A DNA stretch of 12,836 nucleotides from Gammaproteobacteria bacterium (GCA_013153955.1 JAADDM010000286.1:1-12836); one strand, 5' to 3'. Counted from the first letter of the stretch, positions 6,898 through 12,836 are shown. Translations and numbers: made by a program. The notes: generated by a model not told the origin, from the sequence alone.

Positions 6898-6915
6898 GCC
6901 TATATTAATCTAGGC
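6898..6915. repeat. 18-bp near-perfect palindrome after the M50 gene
   Basis: GCCTATATT and AATCTAGGC are reverse complements except at one position. Such an 18-bp dyad without spacer is typical of a dimeric repressor site. It lies between the M50 stop codon and the larger inverted repeat. Confidence 0.4.
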
Positions 6916-6939
6916 AGTATTGAAATAAATGTGTGGTAA

Positions 6940-7614
6940 CTATAAGCCGACTAACCCCAAAATAGCACTTCTAAAGGCGTTGTATGGCCCTGACATCAAT
7001 GGGCTTAGCAAGCCCATTAACATTAAGCCAATCAGAATAAAGAAACCATAAGGGCTTAGTCTATTATATTGCCAAGCAAGCTTACTGGGTAGAAAAGCCG
7101 ATAATACTCTGCTGCCATCCAGTGGCGGAATTGGAATCAGGTTTAACACCAGCAAGATTAGATTAATACTAATACCTGCTAAGCCACTATAAATTAGAAA
7201 ATCGGTCGAGCCCTGACTCATCATCATTGAGCTGGCCTGTAACACGATACCGAGCTTAAGAATCATCGCCCAAAAAATCGCCATGAGCAGATTAGAGGCT
7301 GGCCCAGCAATGGCCACCCACGCCATGTCTCGGGCAGGATTTTTAAAGTTACGTGGCGTAACGGGTACCGCCTTTGCCCAGCCAAAGATGAAGCCGCCCA
7401 TCACCAGTAGGGCAATCGGTACGACAATCGTCCCAATCGGGTCAATATGTTTAATCGGGTTAAGGGTTAACCGTCCTAGCATTTTTGCAGTTTGATCGCC
7501 CAATTTAGAAGCAATCCAGCCATGCGCGACTTCATGTAACGTAATGGCAAATATAACCGGCAACGCCCAAACGGCTATTTGCTGTACTAAAGGCAGATCA
7601 CTTAACGGAATCAC
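6940..7614 (-). CDS. Site-2 protease homologue (M50B, minimal membrane zinc protease)
   Basis: Predicted intramembrane metalloprotease of the short YwhC/SpoIVFB-like group without a PDZ domain. The catalytic HEVAH (His27, Glu28, His31) lies in the first membrane helix and the distal zinc ligand Asp166 in NLIPIPPLDGSRVL. The conserved GPASN (104-108) between them is present, so it should be active. 224 residues and about five to six membrane segments, normal for this group. The start is a GTG overlapping the yciO stop codon by four bases (GTGA), with AAGGGG inside the end of yciO as ribosome site, which indicates translational coupling. I recall this family beside PHP, YciO/Sua5 and rluB-scpAB genes in other proteobacteria; the substrate is not known to me. 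Confidence 0.9.
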   Translation of the reverse strand: MIPLSDLPLVQQIAVWALPVIFAITLHEVAHGWIASKLGDQTAKMLGRLTLNPIKHIDPIGTIVVPIALLVMGGFIFGWAKAVPVTPRNFKNPARDMAWVAIAGPASNLLMAIFWAMILKLGIVLQASSMMMSQGSTDFLIYSGLAGISINLILLVLNLIPIPPLDGSRVLSAFLPSKLAWQYNRLSPYGFFILIGLMLMGLLSPLMSGPYNAFRSAILGLVGL

Positions 7615-8246
7615 GACTCAAAAACCCCTTGTCCCTGTCGGACTAAAACAGGTTCATCTTCTGTAAAATCAATGACGGTTGTTGGCTCAAAACCACTATA
7701 ACCGCCATCAAGCACCGCATCTAAACTATGTGATAATGCCTCTTGAATAGACCAACCATCTGTCATAGGGTGCTCCTCTCCTGGTAATATTAACGAGGCG
7801 GTAATCAATGGGGAGTCAAAATAGCTTAACAGCATATTGGTAACGAGGTTAGGCGTGACGCGTAATCCAATGGTTTTTCTTTTAGGAGTCTGTAAGCGTT
7901 TAGGCACTTCTCGACTCGCCGGCAGAATAAAAGTGTATGCACCCGGCAGTCGGCTTTTAAGGTATCTAAACTGAACATTATCCACCTTAGCGTATTCCGA
8001 CAGATTACTTAAATCTCGGCACATTAGGGTTAAATCATGCTGTTCATCTAACTGGCGAATCTGACGAATCACATCTGCGCCCTTTTTACTATCTAACAAA
8101 CAGCCTAATGCGTAACCCGATTCTGTCGGATAGGCAATAACACCACCAGCCTTCAAAACATCAACCACTTGCTCTAATAGACGAGCCTGCGGATTATCGG
8201 GGTGAACACTGATATACACGCAGGATTTAGATGAACTTTTTGCCAC
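7611..8246 (-). CDS. yciO: YciO (TsaC/Sua5/YrdC-like protein)
   Basis: Paralogue of the threonylcarbamoyl-AMP synthases (TsaC/Sua5) that act in tRNA t6A synthesis; YciO itself has no settled role. Visible motifs, counted from the GTG: YPTESGYALGC (39-49), LTLMCRDLS (72-80), PKRKTIGLRV (121-130), TASLILPG (149-156). Where TsaC/Sua5 have a Ser-x-Asn active-site pattern, this protein has Ser-Leu, as in E. coli YciO, so it belongs to the YciO branch. The open frame extends to a TTG at 8342, but that would put coding sequence across a consensus -10 box. The GTG at 8246 gives 211 residues, close to the 206 of E. coli YciO, and conserved sequence starts soon after it. It lies 105 bp after the PHP gene and overlaps the M50 gene by four bases. 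Confidence 0.9.
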   Translation of the reverse strand: MAKSSSKSCVYISVHPDNPQARLLEQVVDVLKAGGVIAYPTESGYALGCLLDSKKGADVIRQIRQLDEQHDLTLMCRDLSNLSEYAKVDNVQFRYLKSRLPGAYTFILPASREVPKRLQTPKRKTIGLRVTPNLVTNMLLSYFDSPLITASLILPGEEHPMTDGWSIQEALSHSLDAVLDGGYSGFEPTTVIDFTEDEPVLVRQGQGVFES

Positions 8247-8268
8247 GTCAGTTTTCTCGTTAAGTGTA

Positions 8269-8291
8269 AAAACGAGAATTATACTCGTTTT
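8269..8291 (-). promoter_or_regulatory. yciO promoter with palindrome around the -10 box
   Basis: The minus strand carries TATAAT at 8283-8278, about 32 bp before the GTG start. It sits exactly between the arms of an 8-bp perfect inverted repeat, AAAACGAG (8269-8276) and CTCGTTTT (8284-8291), spacer 7 nt. No good -35 is visible. This layout suggests a repressor site; its existence also argues against the upstream TTG start. Confidence 0.5.
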
Positions 8292-8351
8292 CAACACCTT
8301 GGCGATAGCCTTTATCAAGCACTTAGCCGATAAAGACCTCAATGTTATAGG

Positions 8352-9212
8352 TTAGTGATCTAGCCCTTTGATAGGTGTTTTGAAAAGTTGCCAAATAGGC
8401 GGGACACGTTCCGGTATAGGTGCTAACCAACCCAGACCACGCCAAGTATGTTCTGGGCGGTGAAAATCTGACCCTAAAGAGGCGTGAAGGCCGTGTGCAT
8501 TGGCTCTATCGGCTAAGCCAATAATCTCTGAAGATGCATGGGGCTGATTCACCACCTCAATGCCTTGCCCGCCTGCGGCTTTAAAGTCCTCAATAAGCAT
8601 ATTGAGTTTACGGCTGGTGTATTTATAGACTTTGGGATGCGCAATCACTGCGACCCCACCCGCAGCGGTAATCCAGCCAACCACCTCTGCCAAAGGCGGC
8701 CATTCGCTTTTTACATAACCAATACGGCCTCTTTTTAAATAACGGTCAAATGCCTGCGGGGTATTTTTAACCAGACCAGCTTCAATAAAAAGTTGCGAAA
8801 AATGGCCTCTACCCACAACCCCTTCCGCCACCTGTTCATGTATCTTTTCAGACAGGTTAGGTAGGTTAAAGTCATACCGATTTTCAAATTTAGCAATCAT
8901 GGCATTGGCACGTGTCCAGCGCATCTCCCTAATATCAGCTAACCCTTGCTGAAGCCCTGCATGCCGGGGGTCAAAGTCAAGCCCGACGATATGAATGGTC
9001 TGCCCTCGCCAATCGCAAGAGGCTTCCACCCCAGAAATCAGCTGCACGCCTTTCTCTGCTGCATAGTCCAATGCCTGCTCATAGCCTGCTGTCGTATCAT
9101 GATCAGTAATGGCCAAGCACTCTACTGAATATTTAACCGCTAAATCGATCAGTTCATGAGGCGTCAAAGCGCCGTCTGAGGCGCGTGTGTGGCAGTGGAA
9201 ATCAATTTTCAT
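8352..9212 (-). CDS. rnm: PHP-domain phosphoesterase, YciV / RNase AM type
   Basis: Metal-dependent phosphoesterase of the PHP family. Characterised relatives are E. coli YciV (RNase AM, Rnm), a 5'-3' exoribonuclease that trims rRNA 5' ends, and Chromobacterium CV2043, which hydrolyses 3',5'-nucleoside bisphosphates. All metal-site motifs are present: FHCHTRASDG (His6, His8, Asp13), ITDHDT (Asp37, His38), SGVEAS (Glu63), HIVG (His74), AHPK (His192) and GSDFHRP (Asp249, His251). 286 residues, as in the family. The ribosome site is weak (AAGAAA). It is the first gene of the minus-strand group PHP-yciO-M50-rluB; E. coli also has yciV directly followed by yciO. Which of the two activities applies here cannot be told from the sequence. 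Confidence 0.9.
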   Translation of the reverse strand: MKIDFHCHTRASDGALTPHELIDLAVKYSVECLAITDHDTTAGYEQALDYAAEKGVQLISGVEASCDWRGQTIHIVGLDFDPRHAGLQQGLADIREMRWTRANAMIAKFENRYDFNLPNLSEKIHEQVAEGVVGRGHFSQLFIEAGLVKNTPQAFDRYLKRGRIGYVKSEWPPLAEVVGWITAAGGVAVIAHPKVYKYTSRKLNMLIEDFKAAGGQGIEVVNQPHASSEIIGLADRANAHGLHASLGSDFHRPEHTWRGLGWLAPIPERVPPIWQLFKTPIKGLDH

Positions 9213-9393
9213 AAGGTATTTCTTAATCCATTACTTTTATTAAAGTGAAAACCCCTATAGAATCCCATAATTAACCTGAAAAACCTATCACTACTTTACC
9301 CTAGTGGTCATTAAATTAAATAACGCCTAACTTATAACCCCTATTGCAGCCTTTATCCATTTTAAGGCCTCATAGATAACTCAAGATACTTTA
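9213..9393. other. Divergent intergenic region between the PHP gene and yciB
   Basis: 181 AT-rich bp that must hold promoters for both directions. No consensus promoter stands out. A 5-bp inverted repeat CACTA/TAGTG (9289-9306) and a nine-base direct repeat AACCCCTAT (around 9249 and 9334) are visible but may be chance. Confidence 0.35.
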
Positions 9394-10077
9394 ATGAAAT
9401 TACTCTTTGACCTATTCCCCGTTGTACTCTTTTTTATCGCCTATAAAATGTATGACATTTATACCGCCACTGCCGTGATTATTGTGGCGTCTATCGCCCA
9501 AGTGCTCTACTTTTACATGAAGCATAAACGTGTTGAGAAAATGCACGTGATTACCTTGGCGTTAATTCTAGTATTGGGGGGCTTAACATTAGTGCTTCAA
9601 GATGAGAACTTCATTAAATGGAAGCCAACAATCGTTAACTGGGGCTTTGCTTTGGCCTTCTTTGGCAGTCACTACATTGGTCAGAAGCCAATTATTCAGC
9701 GAATGATGGATCAAGCAATTAGCCTTCCAGAAGCAATATGGACTCGCTTAAGCGTGATGTGGATTGCTTTCTTTATCCTTTCAGGTATTGTTAACTTATA
9801 CGTCGCCTTTAATTACGACACAGATACTTGGGTTAACTTTAAGCTATTTGGATTAATGGGCATGACACTGGTGTTTATCATTATCCAGGGCATCTATATC
9901 AGTCGTTATATTGAAGAGTCTGATTCAGAAGAAGCTGCTCTCTTAGATGGCCAAGCACCTGATACAGAAAAAGAGCTTACCTCATCCCATTCCTCTAAAG
10001 AGGCGAACAGTGACGATAAGACCGATGCAAACAGGGATGAAAGCGCTGTACCCCTTAATGATTCTAAAAAGTTTTAA
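9394..10077 (+). CDS. yciB: YciB family inner-membrane protein (septation protein A) with acidic C-terminal extension
   Basis: Inner-membrane protein needed for normal envelope and division in enterics (E. coli YciB, Shigella IspA). The core, residues 1-175, carries five to six membrane segments and the family motifs MKLLFDLFPVVLFFIAYKMYDIYTAT, KWKPTIVNWGFALAF and FKLFG. E. coli YciB has 179 residues; this one has 227. The extra part (about 175-227) is a low-complexity Asp/Glu/Ser-rich tail, presumably disordered and cytoplasmic. Ribosome site weak (AAGATA). yciI starts 15 bp after the stop, so the two form an operon, as is common for this pair. The tail lies wholly upstream of the yciI start, so it is not a frame artefact. 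Confidence 0.92.
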   Translation: MKLLFDLFPVVLFFIAYKMYDIYTATAVIIVASIAQVLYFYMKHKRVEKMHVITLALILVLGGLTLVLQDENFIKWKPTIVNWGFALAFFGSHYIGQKPIIQRMMDQAISLPEAIWTRLSVMWIAFFILSGIVNLYVAFNYDTDTWVNFKLFGLMGMTLVFIIIQGIYISRYIEESDSEEAALLDGQAPDTEKELTSSHSSKEANSDDKTDANRDESAVPLNDSKKF

Positions 10078-10092
10078 ACAAGGACAAACTCC

Positions 10093-10431
10093 ATGCTTTA
10101 TTCTATATTCGCTTACGATGTACCTAACAGCCTCCCCCTTAGAGCCAAAGCACGCCCTGCACATATCGCTCGCCTGAAAGAGCTTTATGAAGGCAACCGC
10201 CTCATCATTGCAGGGCCTAACCCTGCCATTGATAGCCTTGAGCCGGGAGAAGCAGGTTTTTCAGGAAGCTTAATTGTTGCAGATTTTCCTTCGCTTGCCG
10301 ATGCCGAACGTTGGGCAGAACTTGATCCTTACGTTGAAGCAGGTGTGTATGAAAAAGTGCATGTAAAGCCCTTTAAACAAGTGCTGCCAACCCCCGCTCC
10401 AGGTAAACATAAGCTAGCTATTTTTAAATAG
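10093..10431 (+). CDS. yciI: YciI-like protein
   Basis: Small alpha/beta protein of the YciI family (dimeric ferredoxin-like fold, also fused to other domains as YCII). A conserved His and Asp are thought to form an active site in this family, but no reaction is established for the stand-alone form. Visible here: RPAHIARL (His24), IAGPNPAID (Asp47 is the candidate partner), GSLIVADFPSLADAERWAELDPYVEAGVYEKVHVKPF (the DPY-AGV hallmark). 112 residues; E. coli YciI has 98, the rest being a short C-terminal tail. AAGGA is well placed before the ATG. Operon partner of yciB (15-bp gap) and 35 bp ahead of the S24 gene. Confidence 0.92.
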   Translation: MLYSIFAYDVPNSLPLRAKARPAHIARLKELYEGNRLIIAGPNPAIDSLEPGEAGFSGSLIVADFPSLADAERWAELDPYVEAGVYEKVHVKPFKQVLPTPAPGKHKLAIFK

Positions 10432-10466
10432 AGCTACTCCCACCGTCACTCTTTAAGGATATTACC

Positions 10467-10931
10467 ATGTCAAATGTAGCCTATCTTATCCCTAAGCGTC
10501 ATCAAAAATCACTGCTTAATGAAGCCGATCCGCTTGAGTTAATTGATGCTGAATTTGTTCAAATCCCGCTATTAGGCTGGACCTCTGCAGGAGAACCTAT
10601 TCAAATAGAGATGGACTATGACACCATCTCTGTGCCTGCCTGCATGGTCAAAAAAGAGACTTTTGCTTTACGCGTAAAGGGTGATTCAATGATTGATGAA
10701 AACATTGAGGATGGGGATATCGTCATTATTGAACGACGCACCTCTGCTGAAAACGGGGAGTCTGTTGTGGTTCGTATCAATAACGAAACGGTAACAATGA
10801 AGAAGCTCTATATTGAAAAGGAAGGGGTTCGATTACAGCCAGCCAACCCTGATATGAATCCTATCATTTTAAAAAATGAAGACATTGAAATTCTAGGGAT
10901 TGTCACTGGCATTCTTAGAAAACCTGACTAG
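10467..10931 (+). CDS. LexA/UmuD-type S24 autoprotease without DNA-binding domain
   Basis: 154 residues matching only the C-terminal half of LexA. LexA-like cleavage site Ala41-Gly42 in LLGWTSAGEP; catalytic Ser74 in ALRVKGDSMID; Lys112 in TVTMKKLY as general base (38 residues on, as in LexA); then LQPANPDMNPI and EILGIVTGILRK. In place of the roughly 70-residue winged-helix domain there are 30 basic and polar residues (YLIPKRHQKSLL). This is not a broken lexA: an in-frame stop lies at 10425, no usable start lies between, and yciI ends only 35 bp upstream. AAGGA precedes the ATG. The core reads closer to LexA than to UmuD, and no umuC/dinB lies adjacent. It could dimerise with LexA, act as a UmuD-like polymerase partner, or be a regulated protease; all are inference. 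Confidence 0.88.
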   Translation: MSNVAYLIPKRHQKSLLNEADPLELIDAEFVQIPLLGWTSAGEPIQIEMDYDTISVPACMVKKETFALRVKGDSMIDENIEDGDIVIIERRTSAENGESVVVRINNETVTMKKLYIEKEGVRLQPANPDMNPIILKNEDIEILGIVTGILRKPD

Positions 10932-11028
10932 CGCTTCACCTTTTTATCCCCCTGTTTTAGGCTTAGGAATAAGCTCCACTCACCCCTTCCTTTTTACTAA
11001 CTTACTGACCGTGCCAAGGATAGACGCT

Positions 11029-11544
11029 ATGTCGACACCTAATTCATCAAATGCGACGCTTCTGCTACTCATCACAGGGGGCACTTTAGACAAAGAGTAT
11101 CAAGCAACCACAGGAATGCTCGTTTTTCCTGAAACACACCTTCCTAAGCTTCTAAATGAAGCGAACAGTACGTTACCGATACAGCAAACCGTACTCATGC
11201 AGAAAGACAGTCTAGAGATGACGGCTGAAGATCGTCATGATATCTTCCAGGCCTGTCTATCTAGCCAACAAGATGCAATCGTCATTACCCATGGAACCGA
11301 TACGATGGTAAAAACAGCCACCTTCTTACAGCAGCAGCCAGGCCTGGCTGATAAACGCATTGTACTAACAGGCGCGATGCGCCCTTATATGCTAGGGCAC
11401 TCAGATGCAGGGTTTAACCTAGGATCGGCTTTTATGGCAGCACAACTCGCTAAACCAGGAACTTATATAGCTATGAACGGTCAGCTTTTTGAGGCCGGTA
11501 ATGTGCAAAAAAATCGAGTATTAGGCCAGTTTTTTACACAATAA
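11029..11544 (+). CDS. Short one-domain asparaginase-like protein
   Basis: 171 residues equivalent to the N-terminal domain of type I/II L-asparaginases (about 330 residues). Recognisable active-site elements: ITGGTLDKEY (Thr19, Tyr24), KDSLEMT (Ser61), ITHGTDTMVKTA (Thr90, Asp91) and LTGAMRP. The C-terminal domain, which completes the site in E. coli AnsB (Glu283), is absent. The ending AMNGQLFEAGNVQKNRVLGQF agrees with short asparaginase-domain proteins I recall from other gammaproteobacteria, so it looks complete, not truncated. The open frame runs upstream to 10900, overlapping the S24 gene, but the ATG at 11029 has AAGGA at ideal spacing and conserved sequence starts just after it. Whether the single domain hydrolyses asparagine is unknown to me. 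Confidence 0.82.
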   Translation: MSTPNSSNATLLLLITGGTLDKEYQATTGMLVFPETHLPKLLNEANSTLPIQQTVLMQKDSLEMTAEDRHDIFQACLSSQQDAIVITHGTDTMVKTATFLQQQPGLADKRIVLTGAMRPYMLGHSDAGFNLGSAFMAAQLAKPGTYIAMNGQLFEAGNVQKNRVLGQFFTQ

Positions 11545-11545
11545 C

Positions 11546-11566
11546 TTTACCCTTTTAAAAGGTAAA
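11546..11566. repeat. AT-rich hairpin just after the asparaginase-like gene
   Basis: TTTACC (11546-11551) and GGTAAA (11561-11566) extend through TTTT/AAAA with a single bulged C, a 10-bp stem with almost no loop, two bases after the stop codon. Too AT-rich for a strong terminator, but a possible weak one. Confidence 0.35.
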
Positions 11567-11608
11567 CAGCCCTGTCAGATTTTTGTCCAAAGCCCTGAAA
11601 TAATGAAG

Positions 11609-11682
11609 CCCCGTTGCGGGGACGGCTCAACAGTTACCGTCAGCAGTAACAGGCCTTTTCACCACCGCACTGGTACATCCCC
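11609..11682. other. Switch-like set of competing inverted repeats before the EamA gene
   Basis: CCCCG (11609-11613) pairs with CGGGG (11617-11621). The same G run can instead pair as GGGGA (11618-11622) with TCCCC (11678-11682), enclosing two further hairpins: GTTAC/GTAAC (11633-11650) and ACCA/TGGT (11661-11674). The two foldings exclude each other, as in a leader switch for the downstream EamA gene. I recognise no known riboswitch class. The same DNA holds a minus-strand micro-ORF, so this is only a candidate. Confidence 0.3.
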
Positions 11683-11717
11683 TCATAGAAGCTATTAAAC
11701 AAACAGCTTGTATTCAC
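11640..11717 (-). other. Candidate Cys-rich 25-codon micro-ORF (uncertain)
   Basis: From a GTG at 11717 the minus strand encodes MNTSCLFNSFYEGMYQCGGE and then KACYC before a TGA; an ATG at codon 14 is also in frame. Four Cys in 25 residues with a CxC end. The CCCCG/CGGGG hairpin with a T-rich tail (CTTCATTATTTC) 18 bp after the stop could terminate it. No clear Shine-Dalgarno. An ORF this short can occur by chance. Confidence 0.2.
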
Positions 11718-11739
11718 TACTTATTCAAGAGGTACCTAA

Positions 11740-12615
11740 ATGGCCGTTATTGCAGCCTATACTCTCATTATTATTATCTGGACAACAACGCCTTTGGCGA
11801 TTGTATGGAGTGGGGAGACCGATTGGTTTTTTGGCATTGCTGCGAGAACGGCCTTGGGGGCGATATTGATTCTGCCTTTTTTAGCGTGGCGCTACCCGAA
11901 CCACTCTACATTTAGGCTCGATAAAGAGGCCATTAAAATCTATATGATGGCCAGTTTACCTATTCTTGGTGGAATGACCCTTATGTACTGGTCTGGCCAG
12001 TATCTCCCCTCTGGGTGGATTGCTGTTATCTTTGCAATGACACCTGTTATGACAGGGTTACTTGCACATAGCCTACTGCCTAATAGCCGTTTAACCCTTA
12101 TTAAAGCGTTTGCTGTGCTCGTCAGCCTAATCGGGCTCTGGATTATTTTTTCGCCTAACCTAGAGACCCATCTAGCCAACCTACAAATTGCAGCCATTTT
12201 GGTCGCCTTACTCTCCGTATTTTTTCATGCATTAGGCGGAGTGCTTGTTAAACGCTGTGGTACCAATATTCCCGCCATTCACGTGGCGATTGGCGCGATT
12301 TGGTTAACCGTTTTAGGGCATTTCATGATGAACCCAACCGCCCTCTTTGACTGGCCAACGCTACAGCCTCGAGAGAGTTATGCCATACTCTATGCTGCAA
12401 CAGTAGGTTCAGTCATTGGCTTTTTACTGTATTTTTACCTTATTAAAAATATCGATGCGATGAAGGTGGCATTGATTCCCGTGATTACCCCGGTATTTGC
12501 GATTTTGATTGGCCATACAGTCAATAACGAACCCCTTTCAGCCACCCTTTGGCTGGGAACGGGGATTGTCTTAATCGGCTTAATTCTATTTCAATGGCGC
12601 TTTAAATCACAATAG
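11740..12615 (+). CDS. DMT superfamily transporter, EamA type
   Basis: Inner-membrane transporter of the drug/metabolite superfamily, 291 residues with about ten membrane helices in two EamA repeats (about 1-130 and 148-285). Typical family features: IIWTTTPLAIVWSG near the start, a small-residue-rich WIAVIFAMTPVMTGLLAH at the end of repeat one, and AATVGSVIGFLLYFYLIKNIDAMKVALIPVITPVFAILIGHTVNNEPLSATLWLGTGIVLIGL in repeat two, including the conserved Pro and Glu of the second repeat. The family exports amino acids, nucleotides or other metabolites; the substrate cannot be inferred here. AAGAGG precedes the ATG at good spacing. It follows the short asparaginase gene by 195 bp containing several hairpins, and a strong terminator lies 90 bp after its stop, so it ends this transcript. 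Confidence 0.9.
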   Translation: MAVIAAYTLIIIIWTTTPLAIVWSGETDWFFGIAARTALGAILILPFLAWRYPNHSTFRLDKEAIKIYMMASLPILGGMTLMYWSGQYLPSGWIAVIFAMTPVMTGLLAHSLLPNSRLTLIKAFAVLVSLIGLWIIFSPNLETHLANLQIAAILVALLSVFFHALGGVLVKRCGTNIPAIHVAIGAIWLTVLGHFMMNPTALFDWPTLQPRESYAILYAATVGSVIGFLLYFYLIKNIDAMKVALIPVITPVFAILIGHTVNNEPLSATLWLGTGIVLIGLILFQWRFKSQ

Positions 12616-12647
12616 ACATATGCCACACGAGTTAAAAAACCGAGTAT

Positions 12648-12696
12648 CGTTTATTTGAGGATAGGGAGCATTACATTCCCCGTCCTCAAATAAACG
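12648..12696. repeat. 14-bp perfect inverted repeat (large hairpin) after the EamA gene
   Basis: Arms CGTTTATTTGAGGA (12648-12661) and TCCTCAAATAAACG (12683-12696) are perfect complements around 21 nt, in which GGGA/TCCC (12664-12667 with 12677-12680) extends the stem past a two-base internal loop. No T tract follows. It sits 9 bp before the terminator hairpin; no second copy was seen in the window. Confidence 0.6.
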
Positions 12697-12705
12697 CTAG
12701 ACAAA

Positions 12706-12739
12706 AAAAGGCCTGATGAACACATTCATCAGGCCTTTT
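12706..12739. terminator. Strong bidirectional intrinsic terminator
   Basis: A 15-bp perfect stem, arms AAAAGGCCTGATGAA (12706-12720) and TTCATCAGGCCTTTT (12725-12739), loop CACA, with a T run on the plus strand and a longer A run (12703-12709), that is Ts on the minus strand. It ends the EamA transcript and could also stop a leftward transcript from beyond the window. Confidence 0.88.
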
Positions 12740-12836
12740 CTCCTTTCGAGCATAACGCATATACCTGCTTCAAACACAGAAATACATATTAATTTACATT
12801 AAACTACCACTCTAATGCCTTTAAATACTTGAACAA

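Noticed and set aside
9947..10177. 76-codon ORF spanning the yciB-yciI junction
   Set aside because: It is out of frame with both well-supported genes and contains no family motif.
10900..11028. 43-codon N-terminal extension of the asparaginase-like gene overlapping the S24 gene
   Set aside because: The extension overlaps real coding sequence, is not protein-like, and the ATG at 11029 has an ideal ribosome site just before the conserved domain.
11605..11700. 31-codon plus-strand ORF starting ATGAAGCCCCG across the structured gap
   Set aside because: No ribosome site, it reads straight through the hairpins, and the composition is not protein-like.

Overview
The window reads as ordinary chromosomal DNA of a gammaproteobacterium with moderate GC. 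SlyX with its PPPHY tail, RluB, YciB, YciI, YciO and a YciV/RNase AM-type PHP protein all resemble gammaproteobacterial proteins. The overall flavour recalls the Thiomicrospira / Hydrogenovibrio / Thiomicrorhabdus group, but that genus-level placement is an impression and not demonstrated. No tRNA, rRNA, CRISPR array, insertion sequence or prophage gene was seen.

Layout. (1) Positions 1-2790: the 5' part of gltX on the minus strand, then two divergent paralogous SLAC1/TehA-type anion channel genes sharing a 244-bp control region. (2) 2905-5826, plus strand: an M61 aminopeptidase with a C-terminal PDZ domain, slyX, and a conserved secreted or membrane-anchored protein of unknown role, closed by a perfect palindromic bidirectional terminator. 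(3) 5860-9212, minus strand: in transcription order a PHP phosphoesterase (YciV/RNase AM type), yciO, an M50 site-2 protease homologue and the 23S rRNA pseudouridine synthase rluB. (4) 9394-12615, plus strand: yciB, yciI, a LexA/UmuD-type S24 autoprotease with no DNA-binding domain, a one-domain short asparaginase-like protein and a DMT/EamA transporter. The window ends with two large hairpins, one a strong intrinsic terminator.

The yciV-yciO-rluB and yciB-yciI genes have E. coli relatives that lie in the same broad trp/yci neighbourhood, so this is an old genome segment and not an accessory island. Novelty here is mostly at the regulatory and single-protein level. Three promoters carry a different inverted repeat beside or around a consensus -10 box (upstream of the plus-strand channel, the M61 peptidase and yciO). 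One anion channel paralogue appears to have Tyr where the family's gating Phe is expected. The S24 protein is an intact LexA-like C-terminal domain on its own. The 195-bp gap before the EamA gene can be read either as a switch-like structured RNA or as a minus-strand 25-codon Cys-rich micro-ORF followed by a hairpin. I see no convincing multi-gene new defence or biosynthetic system.
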